Positions 17,385-26,529 are shown, numbered from the stretch's first letter. The stretch: DNA of 64,000 bases from CAKZML01 sp963823435 (GCA_963823435.1 CAWGLN010000001.1:186001-250000); one strand, 5' to 3'. Notes: generated by a model not told the origin, from the sequence alone. Translations and numbers: made by a program.

Positions 17385-18409
17385 CAGGAACGGTCTGCAC
17401 CTTTGCGAAAGGCGCCGGGTGACTGACCCATCCACTGCGCAAACGCACGCCCGAAATTCGACGGGTCCTTGTAGCCCAGCAGGTAGGACACCTGCTTTAC
17501 GGTCAGGCTGGAATTCGACAGCAGTTCAATGGCCCGCCGCTGGCGAACCCGCTGGAGGATTTGCTGGTAGGAACTGCCCTCGCGTTTCAGTTTCCTGATG
17601 AGTGTGCGGGGCGCAATGTGCTGGCTGCGGGCAATTTCACTCAGCCCGGGTACGTTTTCTGGCTCGGCCAGCAAGGCGCGCTCCACCAGGCAGGTCACGG
17701 ATATCCGGCTGGCCAGGGCCTCAAACTCGGCCTCTACCCGGGACAAGGCAGCCTGGTGCATGGCTGGCTCGTACATCGGTCCTGATCGCTCCAGCCAGGA
17801 GCACGGTAGCGAGATCGAATGCTCAGGTGCGCCGAACATAGCCCTTCCCTGGATCTGCCTCTCCAATGCATGCATGTATTGAGGGGGTGAAAATGCAAAT
17901 CCAATTTGCGCCTCCCGAAGAGGGGAACCGCGCACCTGCTCGAGTAAGGACTGGATACCCAGCACTACCGTTTCCAGCAGATCACGCCAGGTCTCGCCCA
18001 GCTCAACCTCCTCCACCACGCACAATACGCAACGGTGTTCGTCTATCCGCCGCTCCAGCCTGATAAACGGAACTCGAATCATGATGAAACGCTCAAGCAC
18101 CGATAAGGCGGCATCCATATCAGGGGCAGTCGCCACAGCGACACCCAGTGACCCGTGAGCGAACAAATTCAGCCTATGGATCAATTGCAGATGCCAGTCC
18201 TCACCAAGCAGGGCACGCAGCTTGATCACGACCGCCTGCAGTTGCCCCAGTGTTACCGTACCCTGCAAACCCTCGGCCCCGTCCACCGGCAGGTCGAGGT
18301 CCGCCAGCACGCGTTGCGCCAGGCCGGGTTCCAGAGTGCGCAGGATTACGTTCAGGTAGGTTGAAGGCACAAGCAGGTTGAGGCGGGCGGGCTTATCCGG
18401 CATATTCAT
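17384..18409 (-). CDS. AraC-family transcriptional regulator (probable alkB regulator)
   Basis: A 341-residue regulator with an N-terminal effector-binding domain of the arabinose_bd/OruR-like type (about residues 20-210) and a C-terminal HTH_18 AraC domain. The latter is seen as LSEIARSQHIAPRTLIRKLKREG (first helix-turn-helix) and VKQVSYLLGYKDPSNFGRAFAQWMGQSPGAFR (second). It is divergent from alkB with only 104 bp between the starts, and that gap holds GTCACTT direct repeats. This arrangement is common for AraC-type activators of alkane or fatty acid oxidation genes, so I infer it regulates alkB; the ligand is unknown. Confidence 0.9.
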   Translation of the reverse strand: MNMPDKPARLNLLVPSTYLNVILRTLEPGLAQRVLADLDLPVDGAEGLQGTVTLGQLQAVVIKLRALLGEDWHLQLIHRLNLFAHGSLGVAVATAPDMDAALSVLERFIMIRVPFIRLERRIDEHRCVLCVVEEVELGETWRDLLETVVLGIQSLLEQVRGSPLREAQIGFAFSPPQYMHALERQIQGRAMFGAPEHSISLPCSWLERSGPMYEPAMHQAALSRVEAEFEALASRISVTCLVERALLAEPENVPGLSEIARSQHIAPRTLIRKLKREGSSYQQILQRVRQRRAIELLSNSSLTVKQVSYLLGYKDPSNFGRAFAQWMGQSPGAFRKGADRS

Positions 18410-18513
18410 CTGTCACTTAATGACCAGTTCAAGTCACTTTATACGCTTTTGCCGTCAGCCATGTCACGTCAGGATGTACATACCTGCACTGATTCCAAAT
18501 CGGGAGATGACCA
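18410..18513. promoter_or_regulatory. Divergent araC-type / alkB control region with direct repeats
   Basis: This 104-bp gap contains GTCACTT at 18412-18418 and again at 18433-18439, exactly 21 bp (two helical turns) apart on the same strand, and a related ATGTCACGTC at 18461-18470. Spaced direct repeats are how AraC-family dimers usually bind. GGGAGA at 18502-18507 is the Shine-Dalgarno sequence for the GTG of alkB. No convincing -35/-10 pair was assigned. Confidence 0.5.
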
Positions 18514-19701
18514 GTGAAGTCGTTTACCTATCTGCTGCCGTCAGGCGAAAGCGCTGTGTACCATGACAAAAAGCGTTACCTGTGGCCGTTGTCGGTCATG
18601 CTTCCGATTTTGCCCATCCTTTGCGCAGCCTTCTATGTGAGGACGGGCGTGGAGTGGATTCTGTGGCTACCTCTGCTGACCATCTATGCCATGGTGCCGG
18701 CGCTGGACTGGCTGCTGGGACAGGATGAAAGCAACCCTCCGGAAACCCTGGTCCCAGAACTGGAATCAGATCCTTACTACCGGATCCTGACCTATCTCAC
18801 GGTTCCGCTGCACTTTTTGACCCTGGTCGCCGGTGCCTGGCTGGTAGCCTCCCAGGACCTGTCATGGACCGGCTTGCTGGCGGTCACCCTGTCCACCGGC
18901 TTGCTGAGCGGCCTGGCCATCAATACCGGCCACGAATTGGGTCACAAGAACACGACCCTGGAATCGACCCTGGCAAAGATCGTGCTCGCAGTACCGGTCT
19001 ACGGTCACTTTACCGTGGAGCACAATGCCGGGCACCACACACAGGTTGCCACGCCTGAAGATTGCGCCAGCGCCCGTTTCGGCGAGAACATATACCGTTT
19101 CGCCCTCAGGGAAATACCCGGCGGCGTCCGCCGCGGATGGCAACTGGAGACACGCAGGCTGCAACGCCTGGGTCATTCCGGCTGGAGCTGGCGTAATCAG
19201 ATTCTGCAGTCGTATGTCCTGAGCGCCGTGCTGTATGTCGGACTGGCAGCAGCTTTTGGGCCGGTCATGATTCCCTTCCTGATCGCACAGGCCGCTTTTG
19301 GCTGGTGGCAACTCACCAGCGCCAATTACATCGAGCACTATGGCCTGCTACGGAAGAAAAAGGACAATGGTCATTACGAGCGTTGCCAGCCCCATCATTC
19401 CTGGAATGCCAACCACATTTTTTCCAACCTGATCCTGTTCCACCTGGAGAGGCACTCGGATCACCACGCCTACGCCAACCGGCGCTACCAGTCACTGAGA
19501 CATTTCGACAAACTGCCCACACTGCCCTCGGGCTACTTCGGCATGTTTCTGCTGGCCTACTTTCCACCCTTGTGGAGACTGGTTATGGACAAGCGCCTGC
19601 TTGGCCAGGTTGGCGGCGACCTGACCCAAATAAACATCCATCCAGGCGCGAAAATACCCCTGGTACCGAACACTCAACCACCCCGTGCCCGATCTGCATA
19701 A
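18514..19701 (+). CDS. alkB: Alkane 1-monooxygenase (membrane non-haem di-iron hydroxylase AlkB)
   Basis: Hydroxylates medium-chain n-alkanes at the terminal carbon, using electrons from rubredoxin and rubredoxin reductase (not encoded here). It has 395 aa starting at GTG with a good ribosome site. Membrane helices fill residues about 20-135. The histidine cluster is present: HELGHK (about 140), EHNAGHH (about 169), the AlkB signature NYIEHYGL (about 271) and LERHSDHH (about 310). The NYIEHYG box separates it from xylene monooxygenases and desaturases. EHNAGHH and LERHSDHH differ by one residue each from the usual EHNRGHH and LQRHSDHH. Divergent AraC-type regulator upstream. Confidence 0.93.
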   Translation: MKSFTYLLPSGESAVYHDKKRYLWPLSVMLPILPILCAAFYVRTGVEWILWLPLLTIYAMVPALDWLLGQDESNPPETLVPELESDPYYRILTYLTVPLHFLTLVAGAWLVASQDLSWTGLLAVTLSTGLLSGLAINTGHELGHKNTTLESTLAKIVLAVPVYGHFTVEHNAGHHTQVATPEDCASARFGENIYRFALREIPGGVRRGWQLETRRLQRLGHSGWSWRNQILQSYVLSAVLYVGLAAAFGPVMIPFLIAQAAFGWWQLTSANYIEHYGLLRKKKDNGHYERCQPHHSWNANHIFSNLILFHLERHSDHHAYANRRYQSLRHFDKLPTLPSGYFGMFLLAYFPPLWRLVMDKRLLGQVGGDLTQINIHPGAKIPLVPNTQPPRARSA

Positions 19702-19880
19702 TCCTGCATTCGCCGACGCCTGATTCCCTCGGGCCGCGTACCCACATCACGCGCTTTTTGGCCTGGATGCTCCCTGACAGGAGCTGACCGGGACCCGTCA
19801 CCCGTACAAAAAGATACGATCTTGCCGCCAAAAGATGTAAACTCCGCCAAAATCATGGTTATTAACGCGGCGCAGCAATT

Positions 19881-20321
19881 ATGGCTAACTTCCTGCTGAT
19901 CAATGGCCCCAACCTGAATTTGCTCGGTGAGCGTGAGCCCGAAATCTACGGCTCGACCACCCTGGCCGATATCGAAAGCGCCCTCACGGTGGCCGCCCAG
20001 GGCCATGGCCACAATCTCGACTGTTTCCACAGCAACGCCGAACATGAACTGGTTGAGCGCATTCAGCAGGCGGCCGGGCAGGACCTGGCAACAATAATCA
20101 TCAACCCTGCGGCCCTGGGCCACACCAGCATTGCCCTGAGGGATGCATTGCTGGGCTCCGGTGTGCCGTTCATTGAAGTGCACATCAGCAATATTTTTTC
20201 CCGCGAAGCCTTCCGTCACCACAGCTACCTGTCGGATGTGGCAAGTGGCGTGATCGTTGGTTTTGGCGTACGCGGTTACGAGCTTGCACTCAGTGCGGCG
20301 ATCGAAAACGCCTCCCAGTAA
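19881..20321 (+). CDS. aroQ: 3-dehydroquinate dehydratase, type II
   Basis: Third shikimate-pathway step: 3-dehydroquinate to 3-dehydroshikimate, as a cytoplasmic dodecamer. It has 146 aa. Seen: LLINGPNLNLLGEREPEIYG with the catalytic Tyr, FHSNAEHELVERI, EVHISNIFSREAFRHHSYLSDVA and GVIVGFGVRGY. The usual NPxAYTHTS loop reads NPAALGHTS here; the catalytic His is kept. It is the first gene of aroQ-accB-accC-prmA, 36 bp before accB, the order seen in many gammaproteobacteria. Confidence 0.96.
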   Translation: MANFLLINGPNLNLLGEREPEIYGSTTLADIESALTVAAQGHGHNLDCFHSNAEHELVERIQQAAGQDLATIIINPAALGHTSIALRDALLGSGVPFIEVHISNIFSREAFRHHSYLSDVASGVIVGFGVRGYELALSAAIENASQ

Positions 20322-20356
20322 CAGTCTCCGAGCCTGAACCTATATAGGGCCTACTC

Positions 20357-20803
20357 ATGGATATTCGAAAAGTAAAAAAACTCATTGAACTGCTGGAAGA
20401 ATCCGGTATCGCTGAAATAGAAATCACCGAGGGTGAAGAATCCGTGCGCATCAGCCGTTATCCGGTAACCGGCCCGGCCGCCATGCAGGCGGCGATGCCG
20501 ATGATGGCCCCTGCGCCGGCGGCCACCGCACCGGTCGCACCGGTCGCAGCGATAGAGCCGCCAAGCCCGGGGCATCGCGTTACCTCCCCCATGGTTGGCA
20601 CCTACTATGGCGCCCCGACGCCGGGCGCCAAGGCCTTTGTTGAACTCGGCACGCGGGTTGAGGTTGGGGACACCCTTTGCATCATCGAGGCCATGAAGAT
20701 GATGAACCAGATCGAAGCCGAGACTGCCGGCACCGTGGTGTCCATCCTTGCAGAGAACGGCGAACCGGTCGAATACGGTCAGCCCCTGTTCATCATTGAA
20801 TAA
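20357..20803 (+). CDS. accB: Biotin carboxyl carrier protein of acetyl-CoA carboxylase
   Basis: Carries the biotin that shuttles CO2 between biotin carboxylase and carboxyltransferase in malonyl-CoA formation. It has 148 aa (E. coli 156). The N-terminus MDIRKVKKLIELLEESGIAEIEI is typical; a Pro/Ala/Met-rich linker (PAAMQAAMPMMAPAPAA) precedes the lipoyl/biotinyl domain with the biotinylation site EAMKMMNQIEAE (Lys near residue 113). Cotranscribed with accC, 20 bp downstream. Confidence 0.97.
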   Translation: MDIRKVKKLIELLEESGIAEIEITEGEESVRISRYPVTGPAAMQAAMPMMAPAPAATAPVAPVAAIEPPSPGHRVTSPMVGTYYGAPTPGAKAFVELGTRVEVGDTLCIIEAMKMMNQIEAETAGTVVSILAENGEPVEYGQPLFIIE

Positions 20804-20823
20804 CCTTCTTAATAGGCGCATCC

Positions 20824-22164
20824 ATGCTTGATAAAGTCGTCATTGCCAATCGTGGGGAAATAGCCTTGCGAATATTGCGGGCCTGCCGGGAAATGGGAAT
20901 CAAGACCGTGGCGGTGCACTCCAGCGCGGACAATTCCCTGAAACATGTACTGCTTGCCGATGAAACCGTGTGTATAGGACCTCCCCGGTCCACCGACAGC
21001 TACTTGAATATGCCCGCCATTATCAGTGCAGCGGAAGTTACCGACTCCATGGCCATCCACCCGGGTTATGGCTTTCTGTCCGAAAACGCCGACTTCGCCG
21101 AGAGGGTGGAAAACAGCGGTTTTATTTTTGTCGGTCCAAAGGCTGAAACCATTCGCCTGATGGGCGACAAAGTCTCGGCAATACGCACCATGAAGGCAGC
21201 CGGCGTACCCTGCGTACCCGGATCCGATGGCCCCCTCGGCGATGACATGAAAGAAAACCAGAAAATAGCCGGCAGCCTGGGCTACCCGATCATCATCAAG
21301 GCCTCGGGCGGTGGCGGTGGTCGCGGCATGCGGGTCGTGCACTCCGAAGGGACCCTGGCGAATGCAATCGCCCTGACCAAATCAGAGGCCCTTGCGGCCT
21401 TTAACAACGACGTCGTTTACATGGAGAAGTTTCTGGAGCGACCGCGGCATGTCGAATTCCAGGTGCTGGCCGATGGCCAGGGCAATGCCATTCACCTGGG
21501 CGAGCGCGATTGCTCCATGCAACGCCGTCACCAAAAGGTCATCGAAGAAGCGCCGGCGCCCGGAATTACCAGCGAACAAAGGGCGGAAATTGGCGCTCGC
21601 TGCGTCAAGGCCTGTCTGGAGATGAACTACCGGGGAGCGGGAACCTTCGAGTTCCTGTTTCAGGACGGAGAGTTTTTCTTCATCGAAATGAACACCCGCC
21701 TGCAGGTAGAACACCCGGTGACCGAGATGATTACCGGCATCGATATCGTGCGGGCGCAATTGGAAATCGCCTCGGGTCTCAAGCTGTCGATCAGGCAGGA
21801 AGATGTGGTTATCAGGGGACACTCTATCGAATGCCGTATCAATGCCGAGGATGCCAAGACCTTCGTACCCTCGCCAGGCACGGTTTCCTTGTGGCACCCA
21901 CCGGGCGGTCCGGGCATCCGTGTGGACAGCCATCTATACTCCGGCTACGTAGTGCCACCTTACTATGACTCGATGATCGGCAAGATCATCAGTTACGGTG
22001 AAAACCGCAAGACGGCGATCGCCCGCATGTCCAATGCCCTGGCTGAAATGGTGGTAGAGGGAATCAAGACAAACATCCCCTTGCACCGGGAAATATTCCA
22101 GCACTCGGCCTTCAAGACCGGTGGCACGGATATCCACTACCTGGAGAAAAGGCTGGGGCTTTAA
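20824..22164 (+). CDS. accC: Biotin carboxylase subunit of acetyl-CoA carboxylase
   Basis: ATP-dependent carboxylation of biotin on AccB. It has 446 aa (E. coli 449). ATP-grasp enzyme: MLDKVVIANRGEIALRILRACREMGI at the N-terminus, the glycine-rich loop KASGGGGGRGMRVV, HLGERDCSMQRRHQKVIEEAPAP, FIEMNTRLQVEHPVTEMITGIDIV, and GHSIECRINAED. Full length and intact. The prmA start follows one base after its stop. Confidence 0.98.
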   Translation: MLDKVVIANRGEIALRILRACREMGIKTVAVHSSADNSLKHVLLADETVCIGPPRSTDSYLNMPAIISAAEVTDSMAIHPGYGFLSENADFAERVENSGFIFVGPKAETIRLMGDKVSAIRTMKAAGVPCVPGSDGPLGDDMKENQKIAGSLGYPIIIKASGGGGGRGMRVVHSEGTLANAIALTKSEALAAFNNDVVYMEKFLERPRHVEFQVLADGQGNAIHLGERDCSMQRRHQKVIEEAPAPGITSEQRAEIGARCVKACLEMNYRGAGTFEFLFQDGEFFFIEMNTRLQVEHPVTEMITGIDIVRAQLEIASGLKLSIRQEDVVIRGHSIECRINAEDAKTFVPSPGTVSLWHPPGGPGIRVDSHLYSGYVVPPYYDSMIGKIISYGENRKTAIARMSNALAEMVVEGIKTNIPLHREIFQHSAFKTGGTDIHYLEKRLGL

Positions 22165-22165
22165 C

Positions 22166-23044
22166 GTGTCCTGGAATCAATTCCGGATAGAACTGGGTCC
22201 ACTGGACCCCGAGCAACTGGAGAACGCCCTGTTTGCGGCAGGTGCACTGTCGATTACCTTGAGCGACGCGAAGGATACGCCCGTCCTGGAACCGGCGCCG
22301 GGTGAAACACCCCTTTGGCCCAGCACCCGGTTCACAGCCCTGTTTGCCGAGGAGCATACCCTGCAGGCAATTGTCAGCTTCTTGCAAGCGCAACTTGAAA
22401 CGCCTCTGCCTGCACACAAGCTGGAGCCGCTGGCCGATCGGGTCTGGGAGCGGGAATGGATGAAGGATTTTCATCCCATGAATTTCGGACACGGTCTCTG
22501 GGTATGCCCCCATGAGCAAAAGGTTCCCGAGAAAAACGCAACGGTAGTCTACCTGGATCCCGGCCTGGCATTTGGCACCGGCACCCACGAAACCACCGCG
22601 CTTTGTCTGGAATGGTTGGGAGCCGCCGAACTGGCTGGCAAGCAGGTCATGGATTATGGCTGTGGCTCGGGCATCCTGGCGGTGGCAGCACTGAAATTGG
22701 GAGCCGCTGCAGTTCATTGCGTGGATATAGATCCCCAGGCGCTGGAAGCCAGCCTGGACAATGCGCGTAAAAATGGAGTGGACCAGCGGCTGGCATTTCC
22801 CGACCCTGATCAATTGCCCGGCCATGTCTATGACGTCGTGTTGGCCAATATCCTGGCAGGTCCACTTGCGAGCCTGGCCGGACGCCTGACGGGCATTTGC
22901 CGCCCGGGAGGGTACCTGGTCCTGTCCGGCATTCTTGCCGAGCAATCAGAAGCGGTGAGCAACGCCTATTCGGCGGCCTGCGATGAAATCATTGAAACCC
23001 GGAAAGGTGACTGGGTACGGCTCTCCTGCCGATTAAAGACCTAG
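22166..23044 (+). CDS. prmA: Ribosomal protein L11 methyltransferase
   Basis: SAM-dependent trimethylation of L11. From GTG 22166 the protein has 292 aa (E. coli 293) and begins MSWNQFRIELGP; the GTG lies 1 bp after the accC stop with a purine-rich GGCTGGGG upstream. Class I methyltransferase motifs: LDPGLAFGTGTHETTALCLEWL, VMDYGCGSGILAVAALKLGA, DIDPQAL, and the NxxA-type LANILAGPL. The TAG stop (23042-23044) is contained in CTAG, the target site of the repeat element that begins at 23045. Confidence 0.96.
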   Translation: MSWNQFRIELGPLDPEQLENALFAAGALSITLSDAKDTPVLEPAPGETPLWPSTRFTALFAEEHTLQAIVSFLQAQLETPLPAHKLEPLADRVWEREWMKDFHPMNFGHGLWVCPHEQKVPEKNATVVYLDPGLAFGTGTHETTALCLEWLGAAELAGKQVMDYGCGSGILAVAALKLGAAAVHCVDIDPQALEASLDNARKNGVDQRLAFPDPDQLPGHVYDVVLANILAGPLASLAGRLTGICRPGGYLVLSGILAEQSEAVSNAYSAACDEIIETRKGDWVRLSCRLKT

Positions 23045-23203
23045 GCAGCCGCTGATCCACTCATGAACTCGGTTCTTGCAGCCATACAAACCAGCTTCCG
23101 TGTTGCCAGTCTTCACCTTGGCTGGCTATTGCGTGCGATTGGCGCCTTGAATCTGAACCTGTTCGCTCACAATCTACTTGGTCCAGGGCAAATCAGCAGC
23201 TAC
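23045..23203 (-). mobile_element. MITE-like 160-bp repeat, copy 1 (inverted)
   Basis: Reverse-orientation copy of the family best seen at 46171-46329. Shared text includes the core TGCGATTGGCGCCTTGAATC, TTCGCTCACAATCTACTT, TGAACTCG and GGCTGGCTATT. The ends are eroded (GCAGCCGCTGATC against consensus GGAGCCTCTGATC). The left flank is CTAG at 23041-23044, a YTAR-type target that also carries the prmA stop codon; no matching duplicate remains on the right. No coding capacity. Confidence 0.85.
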
Positions 23204-23296
23204 TTCATTACGACCCGAAGCAGGGGCGGGATTTTGTTGCCGGCTTCGGGCATTATGTTGACTGTTCACAGGGCAAGGCCTTAAATCCAGGCGAAT

Positions 23297-25474
23297 ATGC
23301 ACACGCGCTGCACACATTGCGACACCGCCTTCCGGATAACTCCCGAGGTGCTGACCTATGCCCGGGGACGGGTAAGGTGCGGACAGTGCATGCGCACATT
23401 CGACGCCCTGGAACACCTGGGTGAAGAAGCAGGAACTGCCCTGATACCTGCGACAGCGGAAGCACCGTCGGAGAGTGCGGAATCAGATCCCAACCCGCCG
23501 AAAGGGGAACAGACTGCCCGGGACATCCCCGGGAACGAGGAAAATACGCCCGATCCTGAGCCGGCTTCCTCCAATACGGGACGCGATGGTCCCGAAATGG
23601 AAGCGGTGCCCCACAAAGTGGATGAGTACGCCCCCGGAGACGAGGAGGACACTCTCAATGCTGAATTAGCCTCCCCCTTGCCAGGGGACGGCGGCGCAGG
23701 CGCGGAGACAGCCGCCCTCGACACGGACCAGGATACGCAGAATGACAAGGGCAATATGGCAGAGGCCCAAAACGACTCCTTCATAGCGGAAGAAGACGCA
23801 CCGCTGGCCGAACCGCCAGCCGCCCCCCACTCCGAGTACTACCTGCCAGAAGCAGAAACAGCCGTTTTCAACGTGGCCGGGGACACCCCTGGACCAGAAG
23901 AAGACACCCCGAATACCGTGCTTGCCTCTTATACACCGGTATTCGACAGGGCAGGAGAGGCCACACAGGGCATCCCCAACGAGGAGAGGGAAAAGGCACT
24001 CAAGACCGAGCCTGCCTCCTTCGACGAGGACGATACCCTTGACGGCGACCTTGATCTGGCGGTGACCGACTCTTGGAAACTGGATGAGCAGCTGCTGAAC
24101 ACAAGCACCCTGCCCGCGCTCCCCGGACTGGTAGAGCATCCGGAATTTCCTGAACCGCAGGAATCCTCGCCAGACCCGGTGGACGCTGCCAAGGCCAAAC
24201 CGCAGATGAATTGGGACGACAGCTGGGACGACATGTCATTTGATGATGAACACGGCATCCCGCTTATGGAGGATCTGGAGGAAGTCACCGAGACCGGGGA
24301 GCAGGCGGCGGCTGTCGCGGATTCCACGGTTGAGAATATCCGGGTTGATCCAGCCGCAACCCTGACCGAAGCGGACCTGTCGAAAATGGGTGTGAGATTG
24401 CCGCAGCAGGCCCAGGCCGGTTCTGAGCCAAAGGAAGCCGCCTGGGAAATCCTCAGCCCCGGGACCGAAGGGCCGGCTGAAGGTGATGAGGGTGGGTTGT
24501 CAGAGGGGCCTGGCGACCCGGCGATCATGGTCACGGACAGCGAGCGTGACCTAATTGAAACTGACTTCGCGGAATTGGCAGAGGAAATTGACGGCCCGGC
24601 GAACGAGGTCGAGGAATCCGACCGTGACGCGATCGAAAGGGACCTGGCGGAGTTGGCAGAGGCAATCGAACACGCGGCGAATAGGGTCACGGACACCGGC
24701 CGGGAATCCACTGATAGTGACGCCTGGAACCCGGCGTGGGCTGGTCCGGATCGAGTTGAGGGTGCGGTGGCGAATCGCGGGGACGAGGGCCCGGAGGGAC
24801 TATCAGAACCGGTACCTGGCACTGACCTTGCAAAGGTGCAGGCGGAACTGGAAGGCCTGGCCCGGCTGGTGGGCACGGGGGCCGGTGAAATACCCGGAAA
24901 ATCTGGCCAGACGCCGACCGCAGAGAATTTCGAACACATAGTCAGAAAACGACGCAGCGGCTGGAACCTCGCCGCCACCGGACTGTTCTTGCTGCTGCTG
25001 GTGACGATACTGGGTACGCAACTGATCCACTACCATCGCGCCAGCCTTCTGCCAGATGCAATCTTGGGTCCCATGTTAAGGCAGACCTATGCCCGCTTGG
25101 GAATAGATCTACCCCATGAGTGGGAACTGGATCGCTACGATATTCGACAACTGGGTGGGATACAGGATCCGGCCAGGCCCGGCGTGCTGGTAATCGGTAT
25201 CAGTGTGCGCAACCAGGCAAACCGCGCACAACCGTTTCCGGTAATCAGACTGGTGCTGGAGGATCGATGGGGTGAGAGAATCGCCAAGCGTGACTTGAAA
25301 CCGGCAGATTACCTCGATTCAGAGCCCGGGGCAGGTGCAATGATGTTCGCCGGTCAATTGATAAAAACCGACATCGCGGTTATCGAACCGGAGGGCGCTG
25401 GCGCCACCACTTTCCAGGTTGATGCCTGCATCGAAATGCCCGGGGGCACCCTGGACTGCGCCAATCAGCTCTAG
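23297..25474 (+). CDS. Zinc-ribbon / DUF3426 membrane protein with a very long acidic linker
   Basis: A 725-residue protein. The N-terminal zinc ribbon (CTHCDTAFRITPEVLTYARG then CGQC) matches the MJ0042-type finger; a single membrane helix at about residues 556-575 (WNLAATGLFLLLLVTILGTQLI) is followed by a C-terminal DUF3426 domain of about 150 residues. This arrangement is standard for the gene between prmA and dusB in gammaproteobacteria, where proteins are commonly 200-400 aa. Here about 500 residues of Glu/Asp/Pro-rich, low-complexity sequence separate the two domains, with internal near-repeats such as DLAELAEAIE and DFAELAEEID. Function unknown. Confidence 0.85.
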   Translation: MHTRCTHCDTAFRITPEVLTYARGRVRCGQCMRTFDALEHLGEEAGTALIPATAEAPSESAESDPNPPKGEQTARDIPGNEENTPDPEPASSNTGRDGPEMEAVPHKVDEYAPGDEEDTLNAELASPLPGDGGAGAETAALDTDQDTQNDKGNMAEAQNDSFIAEEDAPLAEPPAAPHSEYYLPEAETAVFNVAGDTPGPEEDTPNTVLASYTPVFDRAGEATQGIPNEEREKALKTEPASFDEDDTLDGDLDLAVTDSWKLDEQLLNTSTLPALPGLVEHPEFPEPQESSPDPVDAAKAKPQMNWDDSWDDMSFDDEHGIPLMEDLEEVTETGEQAAAVADSTVENIRVDPAATLTEADLSKMGVRLPQQAQAGSEPKEAAWEILSPGTEGPAEGDEGGLSEGPGDPAIMVTDSERDLIETDFAELAEEIDGPANEVEESDRDAIERDLAELAEAIEHAANRVTDTGRESTDSDAWNPAWAGPDRVEGAVANRGDEGPEGLSEPVPGTDLAKVQAELEGLARLVGTGAGEIPGKSGQTPTAENFEHIVRKRRSGWNLAATGLFLLLLVTILGTQLIHYHRASLLPDAILGPMLRQTYARLGIDLPHEWELDRYDIRQLGGIQDPARPGVLVIGISVRNQANRAQPFPVIRLVLEDRWGERIAKRDLKPADYLDSEPGAGAMMFAGQLIKTDIAVIEPEGAGATTFQVDACIEMPGGTLDCANQL

Positions 25475-25551
25475 GGGGTTTTTGCCAGAATCCTTGCCAG
25501 GCCCGGTACAAGCGTTATCATGCCCGGTCTCCCGGTGATTTATTACCTACC

Positions 25552-26529
25552 ATGCGTATAGGCAAATTCACGTTTAGCAACAAAGTTGCCCTGGCCCCCA
25601 TGGCCGGCGTAACCGATTTGCCGTTCCGAAATCTGTGCAAGCAATTGGGCGCGGGCTTCGCTCCTTCGGAAATGGTGACGTCAGACACCAGTCTTTGGAA
25701 CACCGAGAAATCCCGCCGGCGACTGGACCATGCAGGCGAGGCTCATCCACGCATAGTTCAAATTGCCGGCGGTGATCCTGAAATGATTGCCAACGCGTCA
25801 AAGCTGAACGTGGAACGCGGCGCCGATATTATCGATATCAACCTGGGTTGCCCCGCAAAGAAAGTGTGCCGCAAGGCAGCTGGATCGGCCCTGCTCAAGG
25901 ACGTTGCGCTGGTGAAGGCAATACTTGAGGCTGCGGTAGACTCAGTCCAGGTTCCGGTCACACTGAAAACCCGTACAGGGTGGTCTGAAGATGCCCGCAA
26001 TGGACCGGAGATAGCGGCCATCGCTGAAGCGGCCGGTATCCAGGCAATCGCGATACATGGCCGGACCCGTGCCTGCATGTTCTCGGGGCAGGCCGAGTAC
26101 GCCACGATCGCCGAAATAAAGCGCTCAGTCAGCATCCCGGTAATCGCCAATGGCGATATCGATTCCCCGCAAAAAGCACGGGAAGTACTGCGCCTGACGG
26201 GTGCCGACGGCTTGATGATTGGCAGGGCCGCCCAGGGCCGCCCATGGATTTTTCGTGAAATAAATCACTACCTGGCTACAGGAGATATTCTTACCCCTCC
26301 CGCGTGGCGGGAAGTCCGTGATATCATGCTCGGCCACCTTGACAATCTGTATCACTTCTATGGTGAATACACGGGTGTTCGCATCGCGCGGAAGCATCTG
26401 GGCTGGTACTGCAAGAGCCAACCCGGAGCGGACCACTTCTGGGAGACAGTGGCGCGCGTCGAGTCTTCAGGTGAACAAGTGCGGGCAGTAGAAAAGTACT
26501 TTGAGCAGCTCACCAAGCAGGCTGCATAA
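25552..26529 (+). CDS. dusB: tRNA-dihydrouridine synthase B
   Basis: FMN-dependent reduction of a uridine in the tRNA D-loop. It has 325 aa (E. coli 321). Motifs: VALAPMAGVTDLPFRNLC, the catalytic-cysteine stretch INLGCPAKKVCRKAAGSALL, VTLKTRTGW, IAIHGRTRACMFSGQAEY and VIANGDIDSPQKA...GADGLMIGRAAQGRPWIF. It forms the conserved dusB-fis pair; fis starts 24 bp later. Confidence 0.97.
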   Translation: MRIGKFTFSNKVALAPMAGVTDLPFRNLCKQLGAGFAPSEMVTSDTSLWNTEKSRRRLDHAGEAHPRIVQIAGGDPEMIANASKLNVERGADIIDINLGCPAKKVCRKAAGSALLKDVALVKAILEAAVDSVQVPVTLKTRTGWSEDARNGPEIAAIAEAAGIQAIAIHGRTRACMFSGQAEYATIAEIKRSVSIPVIANGDIDSPQKAREVLRLTGADGLMIGRAAQGRPWIFREINHYLATGDILTPPAWREVRDIMLGHLDNLYHFYGEYTGVRIARKHLGWYCKSQPGADHFWETVARVESSGEQVRAVEKYFEQLTKQAA

